Source: CACPJA01 sp964629335 | GTDB taxonomy: Bacteria > Pseudomonadota > Gammaproteobacteria > Steroidobacterales > UBA11654 | DNA: 20,132 nucleotides | NCBI GenBank assembly: GCA_964629335.1 | Contig: CAZVRH010000021.1 | Coordinates: forward strand, 1 to 20,132 | Direction of reading: 5' to 3' | Position numbers and translations under genes: made by a program | In this document: piece by piece, positions 6,216-15,767 of the stretch | Layout of the letters: each line of letters starts with the position of its first letter | Position numbering within the stretch: position 1 is the first letter of the stretch | Notes under the pieces: generated by a model | Database searches by the model: none | Seen by the model: the letters and a program-made list of their open reading frames with translations, nothing else | What the model was told of the DNA's origin: nothing

Positions 6216-7235
6216 ATGACTCTAGGGCCTGTTATAGTTTCCGTTGAGGGTAAGACCCTCTCTAACCTAGAGATACATATACTTCAGCACGATTTAATTG
6301 GAGGAGTTATCCTTTTTGCAGAAAACTTTGATCATCCTCATCAGTTAGGTGACTTGGTTCAATCTATTAAGGAAATTAAATCACCTGAATTAATTGTTTG
6401 TGTGGATCAAGAGGGTGGTCGAGTCCAAAGGTTTAAAGAAGGGTTCTATGTATTACCCTCATTTAGTGAATTAGGTAAAATTTATGATAGATCTAAAAAG
6501 AAAGGATTAAGGGCTGCTTTTATAGCCGCTAAGATTACTGCCCTTGAATTACTCAACGTTGGTGTTGATTTTAGTTTCTCACCCGTAATTGACCTGAACC
6601 ATGGGTTGTCTGAGGTGATTGGAGATCGATCATTTCACTCCAACCCGGAAGTTGTCTCCCAATTATCTGCTTCCTACATAAAAGGCTTACAAAGTGTTGG
6701 GATGAAGGCTGTGGCTAAACATTTTCCAGGCCATGGAGGGGTCACTCTTGATTCTCATATTGGAAAACCAACAGATCATCGTTCTCTGGATGAACTAGAT
6801 CAAGATCTTGAACCGTTTCTGACTTTGTTTAAAAAAGGTTTACCTGCAGTGATGACAGCTCATATCTCTTTTCCAAAGATTGATTCATCAATGGTGACAT
6901 TTTCAGAGTTTTGGTTACAGAATCTTCTCCGGCAGAAATTTGATTTTCAAGGATTAGTCTTCTCAGATGATCTTTCTATGGGAGCAACAGAGGAAGTTGG
7001 CGTCATCGAGAAACGGATTAATCTGGCCATTTCATCAGGTTGTGATTTCGTTCTTTCCTGTCATCTACAAGGAGAGGTTATAGCCATTTTAGAATCTTTG
7101 AGAATTAAGACGAAGAACGCAGAGCACAAATTAGCAACAATGAGGCCCTCAGGAGATTTTGTTTGTCGTGTTGAAATTATTAGCGAGCTTTCAATGGAAC
7201 TTGATGATTTGTTAAATAATCCAATAAAAATTTAA
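6216..7235 (+). CDS. nagZ: Beta-N-acetylhexosaminidase, family GH3, peptidoglycan recycling
   Basis: Cytoplasmic glycosidase that removes N-acetylglucosamine from anhydromuropeptides during cell-wall recycling. The 339 residues show VDQEGGRVQR (63-72), SPVIDL (122-127), GDRSF (136-140), the NagZ signature KHFPGHG..LDSH (168-181, with the Asp179/His181 acid-base pair) and VFSDDLSMGA (248-257), where Asp251 is the expected nucleophile. Length is close to the usual 330-340. It ends the plus-strand run that begins at pdxJ and lies three bases after the YkuD gene. Its last 56 bases overlap the antiparallel 3' end of mfd, so there is no room for an ordinary terminator between them. Confidence 0.95.
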   Translation: MTLGPVIVSVEGKTLSNLEIHILQHDLIGGVILFAENFDHPHQLGDLVQSIKEIKSPELIVCVDQEGGRVQRFKEGFYVLPSFSELGKIYDRSKKKGLRAAFIAAKITALELLNVGVDFSFSPVIDLNHGLSEVIGDRSFHSNPEVVSQLSASYIKGLQSVGMKAVAKHFPGHGGVTLDSHIGKPTDHRSLDELDQDLEPFLTLFKKGLPAVMTAHISFPKIDSSMVTFSEFWLQNLLRQKFDFQGLVFSDDLSMGATEEVGVIEKRINLAISSGCDFVLSCHLQGEVIAILESLRIKTKNAEHKLATMRPSGDFVCRVEIISELSMELDDLLNNPIKI

Positions 7236-10200
7236 TCTCATTTATCTTGTCAATGTCTGAAGTGGTATCCACTTTAAATCCAAGGGATTGATCAGGATAT
7301 AATCTGTACTTATCCTCATGGTTGTTTATTAGTTTTAACACTCGATCGGTTTCTAATTGAGTTGATGGGTGAAAGTGGAGACGCCCATAATGTTTATTCA
7401 TTTTGATTTGTTCAATGCCTAGATTATTGGCAATTAACTTGAGTTTTGTTAACTCCAAAAGATTTAAAGTGAAATCAGGTAGGGTTCCAAACCGGTCTTT
7501 TAATTCCTTTGCAATGCTTTTTATCTCATTATTATTTTTTGCAACAGAAATACGTTTATAAAACGTAAGTCTAAGATGTACATCGGGCATAAATTCTTCT
7601 GTGATTAAGTTTGGAATATTTAAGTTAATCTCTGTCATAAACGAACTTGTTTCAGTTCCCTCGTCTTCTCTGTATGAATTAATCGCTTCCTCGAGTAAGT
7701 CTTTATACAGAGAGTATCCAATTTTTTGAATTTGACCGCTTTGTTCATCACCTAGAATCTCTCCAGCACCTCTAATTTCTAAATCATGTGTTGCTAAAAT
7801 AAAACCTACACCAAGATCTTCAATAGCTTCAATGGCTTCCAGGCGTTTAAGTCCATCTGGAGTGATTAGTTGTTTTGGCGGTGTTAGAAGGTAGGCGTAC
7901 GATTGTCGCTCAGATCGTCCAACTCTTCCCCTTAACTGATGGAGCTGAGCTAAACCAAACTGATTTGCATTATTGATAATAATGGTATTGGCATTAGGAA
8001 TATCAAGACCGCTTTCAATAATCGTTGTTGCCACTAATAAGCTGAATTGATTGTTATAGTATTGCATCATTCTTTTTTCTAATGTTCTTTCTTTCATTCG
8101 ACCGTGGGCTATATCAATAGAAATACCAGGAAGAATCTTTCTTAATTGATCCGTAATTTCTTCTATATCTTTTATCTGATTATGAACAAAGAGTATCTGA
8201 CCCCCTCTATTTAATTCTCGTTGACAGGCTTCTTTAATCAAAGCATCTTCCCATCGATGTATATAGGTTTTTACCGCTAATCGACTTTCTGGTGGGGTTG
8301 AGATCATAGAGATATCTTTCAGTTCACCAATAGCCATATTTAAAGTTCTAGGGATAGGTGTTGCTGTCATTGCCAAATAATCAACGGCATGCCTTATTTT
8401 TTTTAACTGCTCTTTATGTCTAACACCAAATCTATGTTCTTCATCAACAATAACTAGACCTAAGTTTGGGTATTTAATTTTTTCTGATAGGACAGCATGG
8501 GTGCCAATAATAATATCGGTCTCACCCGATTTTATTTGACCGATTATATGTTTCCTTTTTTTTAAGCCTTGTGTTCGAGAGAGTAATTCAATATTAACTG
8601 GCCAATCACTGAATCTTTCTTGAAAGGTGTCGTAGTGTTGTTGAGCCAGCAATGTTGTGGGGACCATGATCACGACTTGATTGCCGTTCATAACAGAACA
8701 AAAACTTGCTCTTAAAGCAACTTCAGTCTTGCCAAAACCAACATCACCACAAACCAATCTGTCCATTTTTTTAGATGACGACATATCGTCTAAAACATGA
8801 TCTATGGCCAAGCCTTGATCTCTGGTTAGGATGTAGTGAAAGCCAGAACAGAATTGCTCATATTCATATTCATTAATTGGTTGATTTTTTCCAATCGTTA
8901 GATTTCTTTTAGCGTAGAGTTCAAGAAGTTCAGCCGCAACATCTTGTGCTTTTGTCTTTGCCTTTCTACAAATTTTCTTCCATTGATCATTGCCAAGGTA
9001 ACTCAACAAGCTTTCATTATTACTATCACCAATGTATCTTGAAACTTTATCCATTTGAGTTATTGGTAATTGAAGTAAGTCACCTTTTGCATAATTAATG
9101 CAGATATATTCTGATTCAACATCATCAACGATTAATTTGGTTAATCCGTCGTATTGACCAATACCATAATCTTTGTGTACCACGAGGGTTCCTTTTCTCA
9201 GGTCCTTAAGATTCTCGATTATAGTTTCTGGATTTTGTTGTCTTCGACTTCCTAGAATCCGCTTTGAACCTTGTCCAAATAAATCAGTCTCTCCTAGTAC
9301 TGCAGTGTTTTGGGCGTTTAATGCAAAACCTTTACTTATTATTTGATTGGTGACATAAAAACCTTTGTCGCTCTTGATAAACTCTGACCACTCATTAGTC
9401 TTCGTTATCTTAATTTCATGTGATTTAAGAAAATTAGTAATTATTGCCTCCTTTTTCTTTGTGGGTGCTGATATTAAGAGTTTTTCAATAGCTTGTTCTT
9501 TAGTGTATTGCAGCAATTTTTCTGTCTTTGCAAAACGTTCACCCGACATTCTTAGAGTGACTGGTTCGGTGTTAAAATTTAAGCTCTCATTCTTTTTAGA
9601 TTGAGAAAACTTCTCCGGTTGAATTAAAACAGAGCATCGTTCCTGGATTTTTTGTGTTTCCGTTGTACTTTTAAAAAACAAATCACCAGGATGCATGATG
9701 GGTTGTGTTTCTGATTGATAGTCAGCAAACCTTTGAAAAATTTGTTTTTCATAATCCGGTAAGCTCGTCAAAGCACTCTCATGAAGATAAATCTTAGTTT
9801 GACTGCTGATGTAATCTAGAATTGACGCCATGGAATTAAAAAATAAAGGGAGATAATTATAGATTCCATGACTTTCAGGATCCTCATGAATCTCATTGTA
9901 TAAGGGCCATTCCATTTGATTGCCTTCAAAATGATTTCTCATCTTCATTTTGAAGAAATCAATTGATGGAAGGTCTCTGGGAAAATGATTTGCAGATAAA
10001 ATAGACGTTTTTTGTATTTTCTCTATCGTCAGTTGTGAGTCTTTATCAAATAAACGAATGGAGTCTATGTAATCGTCATCGATATCTATTCTTACCGGAT
10101 GGATTTCGTTTGGCGAGTAGAGGTCAATAATAGAGCCTCTCACCGCATATTCTCCCTGCTCTTTAACCACCGAAACTCGATTGAAACCATTGCATTTCAG

Positions 10201-10653
10201 AGTGTGTTTTAAATCATTCATAGACAATGTATCTCTAAGGTTTATTTCTAAACTTCGTGATTCAAAAAATTCTCGGGGTGGGAGTTTCCAAAGACAGTTC
10301 GAAGCATTAATTACCAGAAGATCAATTTCTTCTTTTATTAACTTAAATATAATGTCTGATCTTTTGGCGAGGATATCACGTCTTGGCGAACTTAAATCAT
10401 AGGGTAAGATTTCCAGATCAGGAAACACTTCAATTACATCGTTGGTTTGACTGAAGAATATAATTTCTTCAGCGATGGAGTTTGCCACAGTACTATTGGG
10501 ACATACGATCAAACGTGGCTCTTTTTTAAGTAACATGTCTTCCGCAATTGCTAAACTTAATGAGGATCCATAGAGCTGACCATATCTAGAGACAGCAGCG
10601 CTTGCCTCTGGTTTGCTCTGATTTAATAGAAGTTGTTTGGTTGCTTGGTTCAT
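7180..10653 (-). CDS. mfd: Transcription-repair coupling factor (Mfd)
   Basis: ATP-driven translocase that removes RNA polymerase stalled at DNA lesions and recruits UvrA for nucleotide excision repair. At 1157 residues it matches the E. coli length of about 1148. Visible in order are the UvrB-like N-terminal module (about 1-330), the RNA-polymerase-interaction region around GTLVVHKDYGIGQYDG (488-503), TRDQ..AI (610-617), Walker A GDVGFGKTE (636-644), VPTTLLAQQH (664-673), DEEHRFG (737-743), TATPIPRT (763-770), the motif VI region LRGRVGRS, and a C-terminal regulatory domain. The ATG is preceded only by AAAG. It is convergent with nagZ, overlapping it by 56 bases, and divergent from lolC. An mfd gene near nagZ and the lol genes is a neighbourhood I recall from pseudomonads. 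Confidence 0.97.
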   Translation of the reverse strand: MNQATKQLLLNQSKPEASAAVSRYGQLYGSSLSLAIAEDMLLKKEPRLIVCPNSTVANSIAEEIIFFSQTNDVIEVFPDLEILPYDLSSPRRDILAKRSDIIFKLIKEEIDLLVINASNCLWKLPPREFFESRSLEINLRDTLSMNDLKHTLKCNGFNRVSVVKEQGEYAVRGSIIDLYSPNEIHPVRIDIDDDYIDSIRLFDKDSQLTIEKIQKTSILSANHFPRDLPSIDFFKMKMRNHFEGNQMEWPLYNEIHEDPESHGIYNYLPLFFNSMASILDYISSQTKIYLHESALTSLPDYEKQIFQRFADYQSETQPIMHPGDLFFKSTTETQKIQERCSVLIQPEKFSQSKKNESLNFNTEPVTLRMSGERFAKTEKLLQYTKEQAIEKLLISAPTKKKEAIITNFLKSHEIKITKTNEWSEFIKSDKGFYVTNQIISKGFALNAQNTAVLGETDLFGQGSKRILGSRRQQNPETIIENLKDLRKGTLVVHKDYGIGQYDGLTKLIVDDVESEYICINYAKGDLLQLPITQMDKVSRYIGDSNNESLLSYLGNDQWKKICRKAKTKAQDVAAELLELYAKRNLTIGKNQPINEYEYEQFCSGFHYILTRDQGLAIDHVLDDMSSSKKMDRLVCGDVGFGKTEVALRASFCSVMNGNQVVIMVPTTLLAQQHYDTFQERFSDWPVNIELLSRTQGLKKRKHIIGQIKSGETDIIIGTHAVLSEKIKYPNLGLVIVDEEHRFGVRHKEQLKKIRHAVDYLAMTATPIPRTLNMAIGELKDISMISTPPESRLAVKTYIHRWEDALIKEACQRELNRGGQILFVHNQIKDIEEITDQLRKILPGISIDIAHGRMKERTLEKRMMQYYNNQFSLLVATTIIESGLDIPNANTIIINNANQFGLAQLHQLRGRVGRSERQSYAYLLTPPKQLITPDGLKRLEAIEAIEDLGVGFILATHDLEIRGAGEILGDEQSGQIQKIGYSLYKDLLEEAINSYREDEGTETSSFMTEINLNIPNLITEEFMPDVHLRLTFYKRISVAKNNNEIKSIAKELKDRFGTLPDFTLNLLELTKLKLIANNLGIEQIKMNKHYGRLHFHPSTQLETDRVLKLINNHEDKYRLYPDQSLGFKVDTTSDIDKINEIKFLLDYLTNHQVPLKAR

Positions 10654-10763
10654 GTCTTTGATGTTTAGGCCATGTATTATTTCACAGATTTATTGTTTTT
10701 TTCTTCGTCTTTACGATTAAAGTATTTATGATGTTTCTAAGTCACTGAAAGTTAATTTACAGG
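10654..10763. other. Divergent mfd/lolC intergenic region (110 bases), presumed promoters
   Basis: This AT-rich gap must hold the starts of both mfd and lolC transcripts. On the plus strand TATGAT at 10727-10732 is an acceptable -10, about 32 bases before the lolC ATG, but no good -35 stands at the right distance. On the minus strand no convincing pair was found. No dyad or hairpin stands out. Confidence 0.3.
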
Positions 10764-11999
10764 ATGAAGAACAAACTATTTATTGCCATTCGTTTTCTTT
10801 TCGCAAGAGATAAAGCTCAATTTATATCCATCGTAAGCTTATCGTCTTCCATAGCTATTACTATAGGTATAGCATCTATCTTGATTGTTTTATCTGTGAT
10901 GAATGGATTTGAATCTGAAATTCATAAACGAATCTTAATGGTGGAGCCGCATATTACTATAAAAAGCAAGCAAGCCGTCACTCAGGACCCATTAAGTGAA
11001 ATCGATCTTAGTTTTATTAAAGACATGGAGTCCGTCTCTGCATCATTGGAATCAAAGGGCGTTATTCAATTCAATAACTTAACTTCTGGAGTGAACGTAA
11101 AAGGACTCGATACAACAAACAATAACTTAACAAACAACAGACTTATTGAGGAGCTAAAGATAGCTAATTTAGGATCATCAGAGATCGTTTTAGGCAAATC
11201 TTTGGCGTATCGAATGGGAATGAGTGTAGGTGATCAAGTGGTTATTAAACTGCCTGGCTTTAATCAAAGATCCTTATTTTCACTCGGAGCTTCAAAGACT
11301 TACTATGTCGCTCATATTGTGGAGTTTGGGCTTGCTAAATTTGATACTTCACTAGTGATTGTGGCTATCAATCAACTGTTAGACTCAACCACCGATCAAC
11401 CCTCATTTAATCATTGGTCAATCATGGTTAACGATCCATACCAGACCAATCGATACACAGAGGTATTAAAAAAGAGGCTTGATAACGCCGAGCTAACTGT
11501 AAGTGACTGGTCAAATAATAACAGAGCATTATTTAAAGCCGTCCTTATTGAGAAGACCATAATGAGCACTTTGTTATTCCTTGTAGTGTTGGTGGCAATG
11601 TTTAATATCATGGTCATGATTTCTATGACCATAAATGACAAAAAAAAGGACATAGCAATATTAAGAACCCTTGGATTCAGAAACAAAGATGTGACTCAGA
11701 TATTTTTTTTACAAGGAATGATTAACGCGGTTATTGGTATATTTTTCGGTTTAGTGTTGGGGGTTCTTGCTTTAAAGAACTTAACTGCGATTGAGGAATT
11801 TATTGATCGGGTGTTTGGCTTTGATTTTTTTCCATCCGATTTGTATTACTTATCAAGTATGCCTTATCTACTAAGACTTCAGGATATTCTTATCATTTCT
11901 CTGGTTGCCTTTTTTGTTAGTTTCTTGGCGTCTTTTTTGCCTTCAATAAAAGCTTCAAAGCAAGACCCGGCATCAATTATAAGGTTTTATCGAAATTAG
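10764..11999 (+). CDS. lolC: Lipoprotein-releasing ABC transporter, LolC-type permease
   Basis: Inner-membrane subunit of the LolCDE machine that extracts outer-membrane lipoproteins and hands them to LolA. The 411 residues have the MacB/LolC layout: one membrane helix near the N-terminus (about 21-46) running into VLSVMNGFE (42-50), a periplasmic domain (about 50-265), and three more helices (about 266-290, 312-336 and 373-395). KKDIAILRTLGF (294-305) is the coupling segment that contacts LolD. It is called LolC partly by exclusion, because the next gene is closer to E. coli LolE; the pair could be named the other way. The AGG touching the ATG is too close to act as a ribosome site. lolE starts nine bases after the last base. 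Confidence 0.85.
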   Translation: MKNKLFIAIRFLFARDKAQFISIVSLSSSIAITIGIASILIVLSVMNGFESEIHKRILMVEPHITIKSKQAVTQDPLSEIDLSFIKDMESVSASLESKGVIQFNNLTSGVNVKGLDTTNNNLTNNRLIEELKIANLGSSEIVLGKSLAYRMGMSVGDQVVIKLPGFNQRSLFSLGASKTYYVAHIVEFGLAKFDTSLVIVAINQLLDSTTDQPSFNHWSIMVNDPYQTNRYTEVLKKRLDNAELTVSDWSNNNRALFKAVLIEKTIMSTLLFLVVLVAMFNIMVMISMTINDKKKDIAILRTLGFRNKDVTQIFFLQGMINAVIGIFFGLVLGVLALKNLTAIEEFIDRVFGFDFFPSDLYYLSSMPYLLRLQDILIISLVAFFVSFLASFLPSIKASKQDPASIIRFYRN

Positions 12000-12004
12000 G
12001 AGAG
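11998..12004 (+). promoter_or_regulatory. Shine-Dalgarno site of lolE (AGGAGAG), overlapping the lolC stop
   Basis: AGGAGAG begins within the lolC TAG and lies at good spacing before the lolE ATG at 12008. It is stronger than the site of any other gene in this envelope block and suggests that lolE initiation is partly independent of lolC. Confidence 0.8.
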
Positions 12005-12007
12005 AAG

Positions 12008-13255
12008 ATGTATAAACATTTTGAGTCTCAAATTATCAAATCATTGATGAAATCTAGTAATAGTAACTTTATGGTTTCTCTTATCACATTGTTAAGCTTG
12101 GTGGGTATTAGTTTAGGTGTGGCGGTTATTTTTACAGTTATGTCTGTGATGAATGGTTTTCAAACAGAAATCGAGAGAAAGATGCTGAGTCTTATTCCTC
12201 ATGCAACTGTTAAAAGCTTAGGCAGTTCTAACGATCCAGAAAAACTGCACTCCGTCTTGAATGATAAACCCTATGTAAAATCTTTTTCGGTTTTTGTTGA
12301 TGGAGAAGCCATTGCAATTGGTGATCAAGATTTTGAAGCCATACAGATTAAAGCTTACAATAACGATTCTTCCGTTATTCAAAATAAGATTTCAACACTG
12401 ATGTCGTCTGGTAATGCCAATGATTTATTCATCCATTCTTATAATATTTTAATTGGTAAAGGTTTAGCAGAGACTTTAAATCTGCAATTAAATGATAAAT
12501 TAGCCATCCTGACTCAGGACGATGACACGTTACCATTTGGTCCTCTTCCACGTTTAAAAGAATTTAACATTGTGGGTATTTTTGAATCTGGAGTTTTTGA
12601 ACTGGATCAACATTTAGTTTTTTCCTCATTGAAAGATGCAAGATTGTTTTTTCAAATTAATGATGAATTAACAGGTACAGACATAGAGTATTTTGATCCC
12701 CAGAATGCGTCCGTTTACACAAGACAAATCTCCTTGGAATCAGGTGGTGGATTTCTAGTAACCGATTGGACTCAGGAAAATCCAAATTTTTTCAGGTCAT
12801 TGGAATTAACAAAAAAAATTATCTTTATCGTCTTGCTCCTAATTTTGTCAGTTGCTTGTTTTAATATTGTTTCAACGCTTATTATGCTAATCCGGGAAAA
12901 GCGATCAAACATTGCTGTTCTCAGGTCCTTGGGTGTGAGTAATAAGTCCATTTATAAAGTGTTTCTAACGCTTGGATTTATTCTGGGTTTTCTGGGGTCA
13001 ATCTTCGGCAGTGTTTTAGGTTTTTTGATCACTGTGAATTTAAGCAATCTTGTTTTATTTATCGAAAATGTATTTGATATTACTCTTTATCAACCCGAAG
13101 TTTATTTCCTAAGTGAAATACCGGTAGATATTATTTGGTCTGAGATTTTAATTATTTGCTTTATTGCTGTCATACTATCTATGTTTTCAGCATTTATTCC
13201 TTCCTACAATGCGACAAAGATTAATCCCTCAGAATTATTGAAATTAAATAGATAA
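12008..13255 (+). CDS. lolE: Lipoprotein-releasing ABC transporter, LolE-type permease
   Basis: Second membrane subunit of the LolCDE lipoprotein exporter, 415 residues. It shares the family layout: a membrane helix at about 22-47 ending in VMSVMNGFQ (44-52), a periplasmic domain (about 50-268), and three C-terminal helices (about 270-294, 316-341 and 376-398). EAIQIKA (110-116), ILIGKGLA (147-154), VACFNIVSTLIM (282-293), NIAVLRSLG (301-309) and YFLSEIP (366-372) line up with E. coli LolE from memory. It is preceded by a strong ribosome site and followed two bases later by lolD. Gene order here is C-E-D, whereas E. coli has C-D-E. Confidence 0.88.
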   Translation: MYKHFESQIIKSLMKSSNSNFMVSLITLLSLVGISLGVAVIFTVMSVMNGFQTEIERKMLSLIPHATVKSLGSSNDPEKLHSVLNDKPYVKSFSVFVDGEAIAIGDQDFEAIQIKAYNNDSSVIQNKISTLMSSGNANDLFIHSYNILIGKGLAETLNLQLNDKLAILTQDDDTLPFGPLPRLKEFNIVGIFESGVFELDQHLVFSSLKDARLFFQINDELTGTDIEYFDPQNASVYTRQISLESGGGFLVTDWTQENPNFFRSLELTKKIIFIVLLLILSVACFNIVSTLIMLIREKRSNIAVLRSLGVSNKSIYKVFLTLGFILGFLGSIFGSVLGFLITVNLSNLVLFIENVFDITLYQPEVYFLSEIPVDIIWSEILIICFIAVILSMFSAFIPSYNATKINPSELLKLNR

Positions 13256-13257
13256 GA

Positions 13258-13947
13258 ATGGAACAAATTTTAGAACTTAAAAATATATTTAAAAACTTCA
13301 AGCTTGGTCAAGAGAGTATCGAAGTTCTTAGCGGTATTGATCTATCAATTGGCCAGAGTGAAACAATTGCAATTGTGGGTCCTTCGGGCAGCGGTAAAAC
13401 AACACTACTGCAAATTATGGGCCTTTTAGATACTCCCACCAAAGGTGAATTATATGTTAGGGGAGAGAACCCAATAAATTTAACTGATCACTCAAAAAGC
13501 AGATTAAGGAATGAGTTTTTTGGGTTTATTTATCAATTTCATCATCTTTTAAATGAATTCTCAGCATTAGAAAACACTATGATGCCTCTACTGATCAGAA
13601 ACCAAAGCATGAATCAAGCTAGATCGAAAGCTGAGGAATTATTATTGAATATTGGACTTAAAGATAGAATTAATCACAAACCTCATGAGTTATCTGGCGG
13701 AGAATGCCAAAGAGTCGCTATTGCAAGGGCTCTAATTACGTCTCCAAGCATGATTTTAGCCGATGAACCCACAGGAAACCTTGATCCTGAAACAGCTGAT
13801 ACCGTTTTTAATAGCTTCCTCGATCTCAATCGTTCTCTAGGCTCCAGCCTTATTGTGGTAACACACAATCAACAATTAGCCCAAAGAATGGACAGAATCT
13901 ATGAATTAAATTTTGGAAAGCTGGTGCCGATTTATCCAAAGAACTAA
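13258..13947 (+). CDS. lolD: Lipoprotein-releasing ABC transporter, ATP-binding subunit
   Basis: ATPase that powers lipoprotein release by the two adjacent permeases, acting at the cytoplasmic face of the inner membrane. The 229 residues show Walker A GPSGSGKTT (41-49), the Q-loop YQFHHLLNEFSALENTMMP (92-110), which is the LolD-specific stretch contacting the permease coupling helices, the signature LSGGE (145-149), Walker B MILADEP (165-171), the D-loop GNLD (173-176) and the switch His203. Length matches the usual 220-235. The ATG follows the lolE TAA by two bases. The next gene, msbA, appears to have its own promoter. Confidence 0.95.
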   Translation: MEQILELKNIFKNFKLGQESIEVLSGIDLSIGQSETIAIVGPSGSGKTTLLQIMGLLDTPTKGELYVRGENPINLTDHSKSRLRNEFFGFIYQFHHLLNEFSALENTMMPLLIRNQSMNQARSKAEELLLNIGLKDRINHKPHELSGGECQRVAIARALITSPSMILADEPTGNLDPETADTVFNSFLDLNRSLGSSLIVVTHNQQLAQRMDRIYELNFGKLVPIYPKN

Positions 13948-14012
13948 ATAATGTCTTTTAAAACTTCACAAAATCATCACAATCAAAAGTCTCAGGAATT
14001 CATGGAGTGTCG

Positions 14013-14018
14013 TATAAT
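14013..14018 (+). promoter_or_regulatory. TATAAT -10 box just upstream of msbA
   Basis: A perfect TATAAT ends 15 bases before the msbA ATG. The hexamer 17 bases upstream (TCTCAG) is a poor -35. A start about seven bases after the box would give a leader of only around ten bases, with no Shine-Dalgarno site, so the msbA mRNA may be nearly leaderless. The 86-base gap after lolD holds no visible terminator hairpin. Confidence 0.5.
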
Positions 14019-14033
14019 TTGCCATAAATTATT

Positions 14034-15767
14034 ATGGAACACAGTTATAAAACTTATTTAAGACTTCTTGGCTATGGAAAACCCTATTGGCCAATATTTT
14101 CTATTGGTGTAATTGCAATGCTAGTGTTTGCAGTGACAGACACCGGTTTTGCTTTTTTAATTAAAACGCTCACAGATACTTTTGCTGGAACCGAAAACTC
14201 ATTTGATTCAGATCAAATAAAAGTTTTCTTACCATTGGCGGTGGTGGTTATTTTTATTATAAGAGGTATTTCTGGATTCTTTTCAGTTTACAATATTGCT
14301 TGGATAGGTCGCCAGGTTATAAAGCTACTAAGAGGGGAGGTCTACAATAAATTTCTTACCCTACCAACACTATTCTTGGATCGAGAATCCAACGCTGAAC
14401 TTCTTTCAAAGGTCACATACAATATTGAGCAGGTTGCAGAATCCACATCGAATATTCTGACGGTTTTAATTAGAGACACATTGACCATCATCGTTCTCAC
14501 AGCTTATATGATCTTCCTTAGTCCGATGCTGGCATCAGTGATTTTTATAGTCGCTCCAGTAATTGCTCTTTTAGTAAGATTTCTTAGTCAATTATTCAGG
14601 CGTTATTCTCAAAGAATTCAGGATTCTATGGGGGATGTAACCCATGCGATAAAAGAGACTCTCCAAAATCATCGAATTATAAAGATCTTTGACGGCCAAG
14701 ATTTTGAAAAAGAAAGATTTTCAGTGGTTAATGAAAACAACAGAAAGCACAACATGAAGTTATTCTCGACAAAAGCTATAGGCGACGCCGTGACCATATT
14801 CTTATCTTCTCTCGGTGTGGCTGGTGTTGTTTATGTGGCAACGCTTGACGAAGTTAAAAGCTCGATGACTGTTGGAGATTTTAGCGGATTCATTACAGCA
14901 ATGGTTCTGCTCATGACCCCTCTTAAAAGGTTGACCAATGTCAACGCAATGATCCAAAAAGGAATAGCTGCGGCAGGTTCAATATTTTCTTTGATCGATG
15001 AAAAGGATGAAATAGATCAAGGCACTCTTGAGGCAAGAAAAATTAGGGGCTCAATTATTTTTCAAGACGTTCAATTTTCTTATGATGAAGACAAAAAAAC
15101 CTTAGAAAGAATCAACTTAACAATTAACCCCAATGAAAAACTGGCTATCGTTGGCAAGTCAGGTAGCGGTAAAACAACCTTGGTGAATCTAATTCCAAGA
15201 TTCTATGAAATCTCCTCTGGGGAATTGCTCATTGACTCAGAGAATATCCAGAATTACTCCCTTAAATCTTTAAGATCCAATATCAGTTTGGTCACACAAG
15301 AAGTGACATTGTTCAATGACACTATATTTAATAATATTGCGTACGGTAAGTATTCTGATGAAGAAGTCAAAAGGGTGGTTTCTTCTGCTCATATGGATGA
15401 GTTCATTGACGGTCTTCCTGACGGTTTAAACACAGTGGTAGGTGATCAAGGAATCTTACTCTCAGGCGGCCAGAGACAAAGAATTGCTATAGCCAGGGCA
15501 TTACTGAAAGATGCCCCAATTCTTATTTTAGACGAAGCCACCTCAGCTCTCGATTCTGAGAGTGAACAACATATTCAAAAGGCTTTAGACCAACTAATGG
15601 AGAATAGAACAACTTTAGTAATCGCACACCGATTATCAACAATTGAGAACGCTGATAGGATTATAGTTCTATCAAAAGGCAAGATTGTGGAGGAGGGCAG
15701 TCACACCCAGTTGATAAACAATAATGCTGAGTATGCTTCACTTCATCGCCTTCAGTTTAATGATTAA
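14034..15767 (+). CDS. msbA: Lipid A export ATP-binding/permease protein MsbA
   Basis: Homodimeric ABC exporter that flips lipid A-core from the inner to the outer leaflet of the inner membrane. At 577 residues it has the usual MsbA length, with six membrane helices in about 18-305 and then a nucleotide-binding domain: Walker A GKSGSGKTT (374-382), Q-loop LVTQEVTLFNDT (419-430), LSGGQRQR (476-483), Walker B ILILDEA (496-502), SALDSES (504-510) and switch His532. SLVTQEVTLFNDTI is the form typical of MsbA among half-transporters, and the downstream lpxK and kdsB support that identity. lpxK begins inside its last codons with an 8-base overlap. It has its own TATAAT box. Confidence 0.95.
   Translation: MEHSYKTYLRLLGYGKPYWPIFSIGVIAMLVFAVTDTGFAFLIKTLTDTFAGTENSFDSDQIKVFLPLAVVVIFIIRGISGFFSVYNIAWIGRQVIKLLRGEVYNKFLTLPTLFLDRESNAELLSKVTYNIEQVAESTSNILTVLIRDTLTIIVLTAYMIFLSPMLASVIFIVAPVIALLVRFLSQLFRRYSQRIQDSMGDVTHAIKETLQNHRIIKIFDGQDFEKERFSVVNENNRKHNMKLFSTKAIGDAVTIFLSSLGVAGVVYVATLDEVKSSMTVGDFSGFITAMVLLMTPLKRLTNVNAMIQKGIAAAGSIFSLIDEKDEIDQGTLEARKIRGSIIFQDVQFSYDEDKKTLERINLTINPNEKLAIVGKSGSGKTTLVNLIPRFYEISSGELLIDSENIQNYSLKSLRSNISLVTQEVTLFNDTIFNNIAYGKYSDEEVKRVVSSAHMDEFIDGLPDGLNTVVGDQGILLSGGQRQRIAIARALLKDAPILILDEATSALDSESEQHIQKALDQLMENRTTLVIAHRLSTIENADRIIVLSKGKIVEEGSHTQLINNNAEYASLHRLQFND

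Noticed and set aside
10720..10732. Possible lolC promoter with TATGAT as -10
   Set aside because: No convincing -35 at 16-18 bases; in such AT-rich DNA a hexamer of this quality is expected by chance. Noted only as part of the intergenic entry.
13948..14012. Search for a terminator after lolD
   Set aside because: No stem of useful length followed by a T run was found, so lolD transcripts may run on into msbA.
15724..15759. Longer LpxK start inside msbA
   Set aside because: The conserved LpxK N-terminus (LEDLWY) begins right after the ATG at 15760, and the shorter product matches the family length.
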